Assembly: GCA_025890175.1 (NCBI GenBank)
Contig: JANPYM010000003.1
Location: 3,648,139 to 3,712,138, forward strand
Direction of reading: 5' to 3'
Origin: Ciborinia camelliae
Taxonomy: Eukaryota; Ascomycota; Leotiomycetes; Helotiales; Sclerotiniaceae
Length of the DNA: 64,000 bases
The notes beneath the pieces were generated by a model, which made no database searches, was not told the origin of the DNA, and saw only the letters and a program-made list of their open reading frames with translations. Each line of letters begins with the position of its first letter. The stretch's first letter is position 1. Of this stretch, positions 33,639 to 46,079 are shown one piece after another. Position numbers and translations under genes: made by a program.

Positions 33639-34356
33639 GATGTGTAGTGGACTTGAATGATCTACGATGGGAAAAGTAACCAGAGGGCTTCATAGTAGGG
33701 CCTGAAATAATCTGTCAATGTATTCATGGGTGAAACTGCTGTCATGATTTCATCAAGGAACATATCCTCTATGCTCAATTGAATCATTGCCATTATCAAT
33801 TGCAACATTCGTTACGGCACTACAGTGAAAACACTTCCATATAACTCATCCGTGATTGGAAGAAATATGTACTGACATATTCTCTATGGACTACCTTCTG
33901 TAACCAATAGACAACAGGCTAAGACTTCACCATCACAAAGGTGTAAATTCCGCACTCACAAAGCCCTTAAAATGAGGAAGAAATCCGGCACTTGTCTATT
34001 GGCTCCGATGGTTTGCGTTCCATAAAAACCACTAACTCGGACTCACGCTGCCATTGTTTTGAATCAGGATATAAACTATTAAATCGCACCTTCTGCATAT
34101 GATACATGAAGTTCTTTGCATGTTCAATCTTCACAATTGACTAGCAATAGAAGAAAGACTACCTGCTTGTTTTCAAAGAATCTTTTGCATTGCAGATTTC
34201 TGAACTAAATACACGGCGGGACTTATTTCTCTGAAAAGAAACGAGTTGCCAATGATTGTGTTAAACCCCTTTCACCGTTCGCCGTTCACGGCTGGACCCA
34301 GCAAGAGCGAAAGCACATCTTTCACTGCCCTTGCTGTCCAGAATAGCTGCTGCCGT
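33639..34356. other. Intergenic between convergent genes
   Basis: No gene or clear signal seen; likely cluster boundary. Confidence 0.4.
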
Positions 34357-35231
34357 TTACCATGGCTGAGTGCCATTCGCAGTGACAACTTTACCCACAT
34401 CGGAATCTCTGACTCCTTCCACAACACCTCTGATAAAGGCTCCTGCTACAGACGGGTCTTGAGCACCCATCTTCTTCAAATTTTCGGAACCTACTCCTCC
34501 CAAACCAGTAGCCAGGAAACCAGGTGAAATTGCCCACACTTTGACGCCATCTTCATGGAGCATACGATGCCATTCTCGCATTAACATGTTCAAGCCGGTC
34601 TTGGCGCTACGATAGGCAGGAACATTGAAGGCTTTACCATCAAAATTACCCTTGGGCCAGCCCTTGGGTGAATAGTGATTCACTGCAAAGGCCATGTTCT
34701 CCGAGTTTGTGACTGAAGAAGTTCCAGAGGTGATGAAGAGTAAACGAGGGTTCGAAGTTTGGAGAAGTAAAGGCATGAAAGTAGTTGTCATGATTTGACT
34801 TCCGGCAACATTAAGATCCAATGTTGCATTCCACATCTCTCTTTCGGTGAGATTACCTTTTGGGGCTTGCTGTTGGTCGAGTTGACCGCCTGATATATTG
34901 GTCAGCTTTTATGTGTCATCTGTTAAATGCGCTATTTGCACTTACCAGCATTATTGACTAAAGCATCTAGTCTACCAAACTTTGCATTAACTTCCTCGAA
35001 GGCCTTTTTGATTGAATCATCCTGTTGAATATCGACCTGAACGGCAAAGAGCTTGCTAGCGGTTTGTGGAAACTCAGCTGTGGCATTGCTGATGGCATGG
35101 TGGACTTTTGATGGATCACGACCAGCAAGGATGATATCGTAAGACTTTTCGGAGGCGCAGAGGGCCTTTACGATTTCGAAGCCGAGACCTGCGTTGGCAC
35201 CTGTAATCAAGACAACTTCTCGTGAAGCCAT
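34357..35231 (-). CDS. Short-chain dehydrogenase/reductase 1
   Basis: Exons 35231-34946 and 34889-34357 give a predicted 272-residue classical-type SDR, likely cytosolic and NADP-dependent. Cofactor loop TGANAGLG at residues 10-17, the LVNNAG motif at the intron, the serine in FITSGTSS and the catalytic YRSAK (PAYRSAKTG). Substrate unknown. Its promoter has a TCGGCCGA palindrome about 300 bases upstream but no CGG-N3-CCG site, so membership of the cluster is uncertain. Confidence 0.93.
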
Positions 35232-36125
35232 TATATTTTTGTTGTTGTTGTTATGATGATTGATATTCTTGATGTAATAGTTGAAGTTTGAAATGGATGT
35301 CGAATGACTGCCAACTTTGAAGTAACTTTGGGAAATATATAGCATTCATACTTGTTGTATGCGTTCTTGCCCCGGAATTTGTGAGATATCTCCTAATCCG
35401 ACCTGTCCGAACACGTGCTTTTCTCAACCGACTCGCCCGAGATATTCATTCAAGATGCATAACCCCGTCGGGTATTAGTCAATATGTCCGAACGACCAAT
35501 AAAACGCTTTGCTTACTTGACACATCTTGTCGGCCGACAATGAAGAGTCTCTTGCCGTGTACCGGTATTTACACCGGTATTTCGGTAGTGTGTATCCGTA
35601 TTACGGTTTTACCGTAATACTCTATCGGTTGGGCTCTTCACTAGAAGGGAAGATCACATTGCTTGAAACGGAAGCCCACGGCACATGCTTGACCATAGGT
35701 AAACATGTAAATGATGAAATATTATATCCCGGCAGCTATCTCCCTAATAGCGAGTTCGAATTGGGGGGTATCGCATTCTGGTATAAACAAAAACACACCA
35801 AAAAAAAACTTGACATCTAACCAAACCAAACTCCATGTATTAGGTATTAAGATATGTCAAATGGCAAGGCAGTCAAAAAGAGGGTATCATTACACGTCCC
35901 ACATCCCACATTCTAAATCCCACATCCACATCGAAACCAATCGAAAACCCCATCCATTATTACCCAAAACCCCCGTCCCACTCATCATCTGTCTCTAGTA
36001 CATTCTTATTCTCTTCTCCTCTTCTCCCCATTTCCGCGGACCATGCATGCATGATGAAAAAAGAAACAACTTATCTTCCCTATACCCCTTCAAAAGAAAA
36101 GAAGTCGAAAATCTTTCCTTATGGG
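35232..36125. other. Intergenic, SDR 1 promoter and LITAF downstream region
   Basis: Holds the TCGGCCGA site at 35530 within TGTCGGCCGACA, a repeated ACACCGGTATTT word, and an inverted repeat GTATTACGGT / ACCGTAATAC (35598-35620). Confidence 0.5.
35530..35537. promoter_or_regulatory. TCGGCCGA palindrome (SDR 1)
   Basis: Sixth copy, inside the 12-base palindrome TGTCGGCCGACA. Confidence 0.4.
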
Positions 36126-36950
36126 TTAAGCACCGGGTACCCGAACCTCCGTTCTGCCACTCCTATGCCAAACAGCTAATAAGGCTCCACAATGTCCACA
36201 TTTATGTTCGACGTCTTTGAGTCCGGATACTAGGTAGGGTATACAACCTAGACAGGTAACTGCGCAGCAGAGAAGTGCGATGAGACTAATGGATGTGTAA
36301 GTATATGGTTTAATGATATAGATGTGAGGGAAGAAGAGGCAACAAGGGAGAAAAACTTACTGTGTAGTCATTCCACTATGATGTTCGACAGAAGTTATTT
36401 CCCGTACTCCACAGATAGGACAATCAACAGGTGAGGGTCCTCCTTGTAGGGAACGGATGGGCATGGCTGTTGCATAGTTGTTTTTCCCTTGGTTGATGTT
36501 GGCTTGGGGTGGAGCTGGAGGTGCATATTGTCCTTGAGGAGGGTATTGTCCTTGGGGAGGGTATTGTTCTTGACCGGATGGGGGTGTTTGATATTGTCCT
36601 TGAAAAGGAGGAGGTGTTTGTTGAGATTTCTCATTCGTCAAGCCCTCCTGTTGAGGGGGTATTTGTTGCGACTCCATTGTATGATGATTATAATCGACGA
36701 CTTCGATACCTTGAAAGGCTTCTGGTTTGATTTTTTCTTGCGGTTGTTGTGCTTGAGCAGGTAAATCAGGATGAGGTCGTTGAGTATTTGAAGTATCAGT
36801 GTTGGTAATTCCAGTTATTTGTGGAGAGATCGTTGATGGGTTGTGGTTTGTTACACCGGTTGATTGAGGAGAGACAGTACTGCTGGCAGGTGTGATGGGA
36901 GAAACTCCTTCCTGGTAGGGTGCGTTGGGTGGATTATTATAGACGGACAT
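36126..36950 (-). CDS. LITAF-domain membrane-associated zinc protein
   Basis: Exons 36950-36361 and 36285-36126 give a predicted 250-residue protein. The first about 170 residues are disordered, rich in Pro, Gln, Ser and Thr, with three QYPPQG-type repeats (about 132-150). The C-terminal part is a LITAF zinc domain: CPIC (177-180), a short hydrophobic Cys-rich stretch (LIALLCCAVTCLGCIPYLV), then HKCGHCG with Cys226 and Cys229. LITAF proteins attach to endosomal or plasma membranes through this insert. Probably a housekeeping gene unrelated to the cluster. Confidence 0.9.
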
Positions 36951-39900
36951 TTGAGTTTTATTGTTTGGTAAATTGGGTTGAAAACGAAAACGAAAACGTG
37001 GAAAGAGGATTCAAAGAGATGCGTGAATGTGGAATGGATGATGTATGCTTCTTTCAGCCCTGACTGACTGACTGACTGACTGATCTGATCTGATCAGCCT
37101 TCTTTGTGGAACGTCGAAATACAATAATACGATAAAAATCCGAGATTTCTTAATATCTGAATGTGGATTTGTTTGAGATGACGGTGATTTTGATGCTCGT
37201 GAAATTGATTGCGCGCAAATGAATGTTTAATGAATTTCCGAAAGTGGCCCAATGATGTCGGGATGTAACCTGGGATGTCATGCACTTCACTTAAACGTAT
37301 AAGAATTGCAATTGCGCAAGGGGAGAGAGGAAGAAGGGGAGAAATGAAGATATGAAGATATGAAGATGTGAAGATGTAAGAGACGGAACAGATTGAATGG
37401 GAGTGAGAGGGAGAGAAGGAGAGAAGGGGAGAATGTTACCACGGCTTGGTCAATCTACCTACATTAGGATAACTTCAGTAAGCTGAAAACTTGAAGTGGC
37501 ATAACATTGGTGAAGAGGCACAGGAGGATTCAAATGATAAGATAGGTAGGTACGCTAATGCAGTCACGTATATTAAAAATAGAGAGCCACTAACTACTTT
37601 AGGTTAATCGTCTTACACTTGCCTCCGTACATTAACATTAACTGAAATTACCTACCTAGTCGGAGGGTCGGAGGATAAACCAAAATAGAAGTTCGGGGGT
37701 GTGAATGTAATGGAATCTATAAGCTGTAGGTTGAGAAGTTCCGACGAGCTCTGATTTTGCTTACGAGATGTGTAACTAGTGAAGAATCGGAGAAAATTAG
37801 GATATGTGGCTGAAGTCTCTTCGTGCATCGAAGATTGGTGGCTTAGCTGGCTCGAGTGGCTTGGTTCAACCTAGCACGTGTTGGTAAAAAGAAGCTGAGC
37901 GGTGAGTCTAGTTTGGTTTTGGTTTTGGTTTTTGTTTTGGTTTTTGTTTCTATGGAGGAAGTCATTTTTAACACTCTTCATGATTCAATTCCATGATTCA
38001 ACCCCAAATCTCAAAGTAAGCTCGCTCCAATCATTCGTTTTCCTGTCCATCATCGGATTGAAGTTGATGATGGTACATGTATAAAATTAAGGTTAAGGTT
38101 GACCAGATGATCTTTCTATGGAAAGTTCTCAAAAGAACTCTATGGTCAACCCTTTCGGAAACCTTTTCTCTCAATATCATTAAGGGCATATTTTAGATCA
38201 TTTTACTTCAATCGAGATTTGTTCCCCGAGATTCTTTTCCTCATGATAGCACTGTGTGGGGAATCATCTAGTGTTATCAACCCACAGTCTGGTCCCCGAG
38301 GAAGAGAGTCGATATGCGATTCTTGTTGTTGGGATGCTAGTTGAGGATAGGTGACTATCATTTAATCTCATTAGGTGGAATTGGCCGTGTTGCTTGAACT
38401 GTAGTTAAGTTTGCGAACATCTATGCTCCGTGCCACCATCTGTGGTGTTTGGTTAAAGCATTTCACCGGCCCGAAAAAGTCGTTCGTTGTGCAGATACTG
38501 AATTTGTTGTCTTAAAATGAGAGCTCTGAGTGAATCTTTTTCTTTTCAGCGAAAGAAAATGGAAATTTCAATTTATTTCGGATTTCCGGAATGATGGTAT
38601 TGGTGGGTTGGTGGAGCTCTTGTTACGCCTGATGAGATAAGGATCGGGGTCTCCAGGTTGAAGAACAGCTGGTTAAAATGGCAACCGACTTCAACCTTAA
38701 ACTGGTAGAACTGGGAGGGAGATCCGCCGTGCTGATATACCTCAATCTTTTGTTCCAGTTGGCAGTTCCATGTCTTATCCAATGGTCAAAACTTTTAGTT
38801 TCGTCCCGGAGACTTCACGGATTGTTATGGTCTGGTGTAGGCTGAATTGTGAGAAGAATTACTGTTTTCACTTTTTAATCTTCAACCAAAGCTCCAAGGA
38901 GAGTCCTTCCAAATATCACTCGAGCCCAATTGACATCATGGTGGCTTGTTCATAATATCATTTCAATTCTGGTCAGCACCTGAATACATACATGTTGTGA
39001 GCTGGACTGTATTCATTAGATATTTGAATTCCGTATGCCCAGAATTATTACCCGCGTTGATTTCATATCCGTCAGGGGGAATTATGTAGTGTTCCTGGAA
39101 ATATTCAAGTTATGCTTGTCGATCTAGCCAGATACATTGAAAACAAGTTTTGAGATGGCCCGCTGGAGGGTTTCAAGATGCTTTTTCGGTCGTGTAACAT
39201 GTGAAGTTCCTCGGCAAACTCCTCCCGCTGCACAACTTTTATCAAAGTTTTCTCCATAGCCTGCCTCAATCTGGAGATCTCACAGGAGAACAAGGCTCGG
39301 AAAGGCTATACTTATCATTTAATGAATGGATTTCTATTGGAGTCTGGGGTACGGGATAAATTCATATTCTTATCGGTGAGATGTTGCCGTTCTTTTATTG
39401 TTTCAGATTGATGGGACGGACGGAGGTTATTTGGACTTATTTCGGACGGACTACCTCAGCCAACTTGCCTTCACAATTTCACTGGTTGGCTTTTCCCCTG
39501 AAACCTAAAAGGTAATCCCGCATATCAACAACATTTGTACCTGAATTGCGATTGGACAAAAGTATCGCGGGGGTTGATTTAAGTAAGCCGCAGGGCCTAG
39601 CGACACGGCAAATGCTACCTTGATAGGTAGGGATTGTCCGGAGAAATTTCCAATCAGGTAGGTAGATGATTACTTTGTCTACAATTACAAGGGGTTTTTT
39701 ATTGAGGCTGTTTCGAAAGCCAGGCACTCGAAATATTATAAAAGATAGTCAATTCTCCTAGTATCGAAGCGTGCAAGTTTTTTTCTCAAAGTTTGGCGGC
39801 AAGAACCCCACGATACGTTCCTTTACATTCTATTCTGGTGCTCAATTTGTATCTGCAGGGTAAGAATCTTTCCACCCAAGATTATTTTTGATATACTGAT

Positions 39901-40011
39901 ACTTTCTCCTAGTCATTCTACCATCACCAAACTATCATTTATACCATTCACATTGTCCAAAACCAAAACACACAATCATACCATTCACATTATCCAAAAC
40001 CACAACTCACA
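36951..40011. other. Intergenic, about 3 kb without a supported gene
   Basis: Contains simple repeats: TGAC and TGATC runs (37061-37095), ATGAAGATA-type 9-mers (37344-37379) and GGTTTT units (37911-37949). The open frames at 38,573-39,727 have no recognisable motif. A 36-37-bp tandem duplication (39941-40013) ends at the next start codon. Confidence 0.5.
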
Positions 40012-40013
40012 AT
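39941..40013 (+). repeat. 36-37-bp tandem duplication in the 5' leader
   Basis: Two near-identical copies beginning ATACCATTCACATT and ending CACAAT, the second running straight into the ATG of the secreted protein. They are CA-rich with no ATG, as in a transcribed leader. Confidence 0.75.
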
Positions 40014-40368
40014 GCAATTCTCACTCCTCGCCCTCATCCCTCTCCTGGCCCTCTCCGCAGCCGCTCCAACCACCAAAACTAGAGCCGCTCCCCTCATCCA
40101 AGCTTGTGCTAAATCCGATCATGGCAAATCCTGCAATGCCGGCTTCATCAACGGTATCGAGGCGACAGGAATCTGTACTTCAACCATCATCAATGTGGAA
40201 AATGGAGTTTTTGCTTGTTCTCCTGCACCATCATCTACGTCTACATCCCCTGTACCATCAAGCTCGGTCCATGATCATGCCAGTGGTCATGGTAATGCGG
40301 CCACAGATAAAGGAAAACATTTACAGGATTTGAGAAGGATTGTTGAGCGGGGGATTCCAATATTTTGA
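40012..40368 (+). CDS. Small secreted cysteine protein
   Basis: Intronless predicted 118-residue protein with a clear signal peptide (hydrophobic residues 3-18, cleavage near AAA-P). The mature part has four cysteines at 32, 41, 55 and 69 in a compact N-terminal domain (SCNAGFINGIEATGICTS), enough for two disulphides, and then a Ser/Pro/Thr and His-rich tail. Size and pattern fit small secreted proteins of unknown role that occur in many ascomycetes, some of them effector candidates; there is no evidence here for a specific activity. It lies 530 bases from the transposon block. Confidence 0.8.
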   Translation: MQFSLLALIPLLALSAAAPTTKTRAAPLIQACAKSDHGKSCNAGFINGIEATGICTSTIINVENGVFACSPAPSSTSTSPVPSSSVHDHASGHGNAATDKGKHLQDLRRIVERGIPIF

Positions 40369-40899
40369 GACCGGCTGGAGAGAGCTTGTGGGATGTGAAG
40401 AGTGGAATGGAATGGTGTATGCTGGGCAAAACCTTTGATTCGGATCTTTTCTCTTCTTACTTTCTTTAAGCGGAACTTCTGTTGATTGGTGGAAAACTAT
40501 GTCATGAATAGGTACAAAGCGCTATGAATGTGTTTCGGGCTGTTGTTTGAACCATTTTGGATCTTTCGGAGAGTTTTGGTCATTTGATTGAATTGGTTGT
40601 TTTGGATCAATTCAACAATTAAAATGGCTTCAATTTTCCAGATTACTTCAATGCTCAACATTATTTTCAATATTCAATTTCATTTCAATGTTGCACATGA
40701 TTTAAATGTTCAATATTTGATATCCAGCTTTAATGGATGCGCAATGCTCGTTTCCTTTGAGGAAGGAGCAAAAAGCGGTAAACCCCTCCAATTAGTCACT
40801 CATATTACAGAATACCAACATGCTCTTTCCTTAAATTATCTTGTCGGCCCTTTTGAGATACACTAACGCCATGTAACCTGAGTCTCTTTTGAGAACGAA
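40369..40899. other. Intergenic up to the LTR element
   Basis: Repeated TTCAATATT-type words at 40,640-40,720; no gene seen. It ends with ACGAA (40895-40899), the left copy of the target duplication. Confidence 0.5.
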
Positions 40900-41175
40900 T
40901 GTCACGTGGGTGTATCACATAACCACGGGAAATACAGCACGAAGGTGTGGCACAGGAATATAATGGATACGAAGAGTGGGATTATTATGTAAAATATTAC
41001 TTTAATTGGTATATTGTAAACAAAAGTATTCCGTTTATTAGGTTATATAAATTTGTATATAAACTTAAATATTTTTTTTTTTAAAAAAACAAATTGAAAA
41101 TTTAGAATTTTTAAAAATTTTAAAAAATTATTAATTAAATTAAATATCTTTTTAAATTATTATATTTTTATTATA
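40900..41175 (+). repeat. Left LTR of the outer element (276 bp)
   Basis: Begins TGTCACGTGGG. Its outer third is unmutated, while its inner end has become almost pure A/T. Aligned with the right LTR, nearly all differences are C-to-T or G-to-A. Confidence 0.85.
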
Positions 41176-44100
41176 TTATAATTTTTTATTTTTTTAAAAA
41201 ATTTTTTGATATATTAATTATATATATTAAATTACAATATTATAATGTTATATAATATAAATGTGTTATTATATACAATTATAATTTAAGAAGTATAAAT
41301 TTTTATAAATTTTATTTATTATTATTTTATATTAAATTAATTTATTTTTTTATAATAATCGAAAATATTTATTAAGAAATTATTTATTATAAAAGTTTTT
41401 ATTTTTTAGGAAAAGATTGAACAATTTTAAGTGTTATTAAAGATAATTTTTTTTTAAGTTAAATTATTTAATTGTTTATAATATTTTCTTTAATTTAAGA
41501 AAGATATTATTTAATAATAATTATAATAATTTTAAATTATTTAAGTTTTTCAATTTTAAAAGTTAAAGATTATCGAATAATATTAAATTCCAAAAACGAA
41601 ATTTAATAATAATTTTTTTGAAAATATTAAAAACAATAAAGAAAAAGAGAATAGTAAAGAAAGTAATAATAATAAAAAACAATTTGTTAAAGTAAATATT
41701 TTTGTTTTTAAATTATTTTAAATAACAAAATCATATATTATTAGTTTAAACTTTATAATTGTGAATAATAAACAATAATTAATTTTTTTCAATTCTTTAT
41801 TTTTTGAAATTATTATAAATAATATATTAAATATACCTATTATTAATATTATTATTAATAACTTTTTGAATTAAATAATTTATATATATAAATATATATA
41901 AAATATTTTTATTATAATTAATATATTTATAATTAATATAAAAATTATATAATAAAATAATCTTGCTAAATTTAAAATATAATATAATATAATTAAATAT
42001 AATTACAAAACTATAGCATTTATATATTATATTAATATAAAAATTATTAAAAATCAAATATATTAATTTTAACAATATATTAAAAACTTTATTTATATTT
42101 TCTCTAAAAAAATATAAAGTATTATTATATAATTTACAAAAAAAAATTAAATTTATTAAACTATTATCCTTAAGCTTTAAAAAGTAGTAAATTATTATTA
42201 TTAGATTTTAACAAATTTGATTAAAAAATTTAAAAAACAAAAAAAATTTCAATAAAATATTATTAATTAAGCCGAAAATAAAAAAACTTAAATTAAAAAT
42301 TTTTTTATATAAAAATATTTGGATTCCGCTTATATCAATAAAAGAATATAATACTAAACCAATAATCTCAAAATTTATATTTAAGATATTTTGATTAAAT
42401 TGTAAAAACAATAATTAATAAATCGCTTGATAAATGTTGAATTCATTTTTCGTTTTTTTAATGAAAAAATAATTATTTAATTATTTGAGGAATTAAGGAT
42501 AAATATTAAAATATTTTGAGATTTAGAATTTTTTGATATCGAAATTATTGAATATAATTATTAAAATTTTTTTGTTTATTTTAATTCTAAATTTTATATT
42601 TGTTAATCTTTATTTAACAATATTTTTTTTTATAATTAAATCTATTAAATTATTAAAACAATTCGAATACAATTTAATATTATTTAAATTAAATTTATTA
42701 TAAACAATAATAATAAATATAATAACAGAATAAAAAAAAAAACTTTATTATATTATATTAATCGATTAAAATTCGATCCCGATAACAATAATAACAATAA
42801 TAATAATATACCCCAAAAATCACCTCAAAATTCATCCCAAAGAAATCCTTTCAATCTTTCCAATAAAAACTCTACTCATCGATTTAAAAATAATAAAGAT
42901 CGTTTTTTTAAAACTTTAAAACAATTTATTCAATTAAACTTAATTATTTTAATTATTAATTCTATTTACCTAAACAAACTATTTATTTATAATAAAAAGG
43001 ATTTATTTAAATTTAAATTATAATAAATAAAAATTAAATTATATTTAAAAATTTATAAAAAAATTTTTCCATATAATCATTATAAAATTAATTAGATTAG
43101 CTTTTTATTTATAAATAAAATTTAATTTTAATATTAATAAAAAATTAATTAAATTAAATATATAAATTTTATAAATTAATAAAATAAATATATTTTAATT
43201 TTTAAAGATTATTTTAAAAACAATATAAAAGTTTATTATAATATTAATAAAATAAAAAAATTTTGATATAAAAAAAATATTATTTAATATTTAATAAAAC
43301 TTTTAAATTTTAATAAAATTATATAATAATTAAAAATTATGTTTTAATATTATATTATTTGTATTATTTTTTTTAATATTTTATAATTAATTTATTTTTG
43401 TTTAAAAAAAATATTTATTATAAATAAAAACTTTATTTTTGTAATTTAAAAAGTAAAATAGATTTATAAAAATATATTTATAAATTCGAAATTATTGTTA
43501 TTAAAAAAAAACAGGTTTATTTTGATAATGGAATATTTGAAATCAGATTAACAAAATTAAAGTTATATTGATATTCGTTTTAATTAAAATTAAAATCAAA
43601 ATTAATTTTTAAGAAAAAATAAACGGAATAAAATTATTATAAAAAATAAAAAATAATTTTTTTTTAAAAAAATATTTTAAAAAATTAATTAATTCAATAT
43701 TGATTAATAAAAAAAGAATAAAGTATTTTGTTAAAAATGTAAATGTAATAATTATTATATTTTAAAATATTTTATAAAGAAAAATAATAATAAAAAAAAC
43801 TTTTTATTAGTATTAATAAAAATATTAATTATAAAAAGGAAAAAAATAAATAAAAAATTTATTTGAAAATTTTTTAAGAGATTTAAAATTGATATTATTA
43901 ATATTAATATTATTTTTATAATTATATATTAATTTGTAGAACTCAAAGATTTCGATTAAAATTTTTAAACGGGTTTTATATATTATTATATAAAATTAAA
44001 TTTTTAAAGGGTAAATTTTTTATATTTATATTTAAATAATAAATTATATAAAAAAAATTTAATTTAAAGAAAATCAAATTTAAATTTTATATAGAATTTC

Positions 44101-44674
44101 GATTTATAATTTTAATAATCTTTTATAATTATTAAGATAAAAAAACTTTTTAAATATTATTTAATTTGAAAAATATTATATTTATATTATTTTTAATTAA
44201 AATATTAAAATAAAATATTTTTTTGATAATTAAAAAAATATTACAAATTATAATAGTTTTTAATTTAATAACAATTTCTAATAATAAAAAATAATATATT
44301 TATAAACTAAAATTATAATATAATAAATATTTTTTTAAAATAATATTTAAATTTTTAAAATTGGATAATAATTATAATATTATTTTTTTATAATAATGAT
44401 TAAAAAAATATTTTTTTATTAATTTTTTTAATTAAATTGAACAAATATATTTCGATTTAAAATATTGCTAAAAGAATTATATATATATTATTAATATTAA
44501 TTATATTATTCCGAAATTAGATTTTATAGATTTTGTATCTATAGAATTCCAAGACTTTTTTTTTATAATAAATAAAAAAACTATAAATCGTTTTTCAGAT
44601 TATTAATTTTAGGATTATGTAATTGATTTGTAAAAAAGTATTACATTATTATAAAGTTTTTTTTATATTATAAT

Positions 44675-45160
44675 TGTTGCAAGTTCGAATTTTAGGCATA
44701 TACAGGGGGTATATGCCGGTGGTGCAGGGTGTCTAGTTGGTTAATACGCAGATTTCACTATAAATAGATTAAATATATCAAGAGATAGTAGTAGTTATAT
44801 TATATATTTATATACAATATATGAAATAGTATTTTTGCGGTACAGAATCAAAAATCAGAATCGAAATGAAAATGCCCCACTATATTGCTTTTTCCAACTG
44901 AAATTCGAACAAAGAATCGACCTTTCCTAATGCGGCGTTTCGAATTCTGAAAGAACCCCGTACGATTCGAATGATCGTACTAGGCACGTGTTCGCGTAGT
45001 TCGTACTACCATACCGTACATTTAATTATACTCTGTATAATTAAATAAATATATAATTTATTAATTATTTAATTAATTAATTAATATATTTAATTAAATA
45101 AATAAATTATATAATTAATTAAGAGATAGGTATTACATTTTTAATTAAAATACAACAACA
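44675..45160 (-). repeat. 3' LTR of the Copia element (left, 486 bp, little mutated)
   Basis: Keeps many G and C bases (for example CAGGGGGTATATGCCGGTGG) although mutated DNA flanks it on both sides. In the element's own orientation it is the downstream LTR. Confidence 0.85.
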
Positions 45161-45162
45161 CG

Positions 45163-45170
45163 CCCCCTTA
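45163..45170 (-). other. Polypurine tract of the Copia element
   Basis: On the minus strand AAGGGGGC directly precedes the LTR (TGTTG), the usual plus-strand primer position. Confidence 0.6.
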
Positions 45171-45219
45171 ATAGCTTTCTCTTGAAAAAATAAGATAAAA
45201 TAAAATTAAATAAATATTT

Positions 45220-46068
45220 TAAATGAATTTATAAAAATGAAATAAGATAAAATACTAATACGTATATATAGCATATATAGATATCGATTTTATTTTTAAA
45301 ATTAATATTTTTTAGAATAAGAATCTTTTGATTTTTATTCTTTTTAATACTAATTTAATAATTGAATTAATAAAATTAATTCAATTAATTTCATTAATAT
45401 ATATATTCATTTATATATATATATATATTTTTTAAATAAATTTATAAAAATGAGATAAAATAAAATACGAATATGTATATATAGCATATATAGATATCAA
45501 TTTTATTTTTAAAATTAATATTTTTTAGAATAAAATCTTTTGATTTTATTCTTTTTAATACTAATTTTTAATAATTGAATTAATAAAATTAATTCAATTA
45601 ATTTCATTAATATATATTTATTTATATATATATATATAATTTTTTAAATAAATTTATAAAAAGGAAATAAAATAAAATACGAATATGTATATATAGCATA
45701 TATAGATATCAATTTTATTTTTAAAATTAATATTTTTTAGAATAAAATCTTTTGATTTTATTCTTTTTAATACTAATTTTTAATAATTGAATTAATAAAA
45801 TTAATTCAATTAATTTCATTAATATATATTTATTTATATATATATATATAATTTTTTAAATAAATTTATAAAAATGAAATAAAATAAAATACGAATATGT
45901 ATATATAGCATATATAGATATCAATTTTATTTTTAAAATTAATATTTTTTTTAGAATAAAATCTTTTGATTTTATTCTTTTTAATACTAATTTTTAATAA
46001 TTGAATTAATAAAATTAATTCAATTAATTTCATTAATATATATTTATTTATATATATATATATAATTA
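45220..46068. repeat. Four tandem copies of a 212-bp unit inside the Copia element
   Basis: The word GCATATATAG begins at 45271, 45484, 45696 and 45908, spacing 213, 212 and 212. Each unit also carries AGAATAAAATCTTTTGATTT (copy 1 a variant) and an inner palindrome around AATTGAATTAATAAAATT. It lies between the RNase H end and the 3' LTR, a non-coding place. Confidence 0.85.
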
Positions 46069-46079
46069 ATTGTTAAATT

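Noticed and set aside
34246..34527. Plus-strand frame overlapping the SDR 1 end
   Set aside because: Antisense to the conserved SDR C-terminus, no motif.
36489..36764. Plus-strand frames opposite the LITAF gene
   Set aside because: They are the antisense of Pro/Gln-rich codons of the real gene; the Leu/Arg-rich products have no features of their own.
38573..39727. Several open frames on the minus strand
   Set aside because: No conserved motif, no consistent splicing and codon choice not distinctive.
45180..46068. CRISPR-like array
   Set aside because: Units are 212 bp with no short spacers, and the setting is a fungal retrotransposon.
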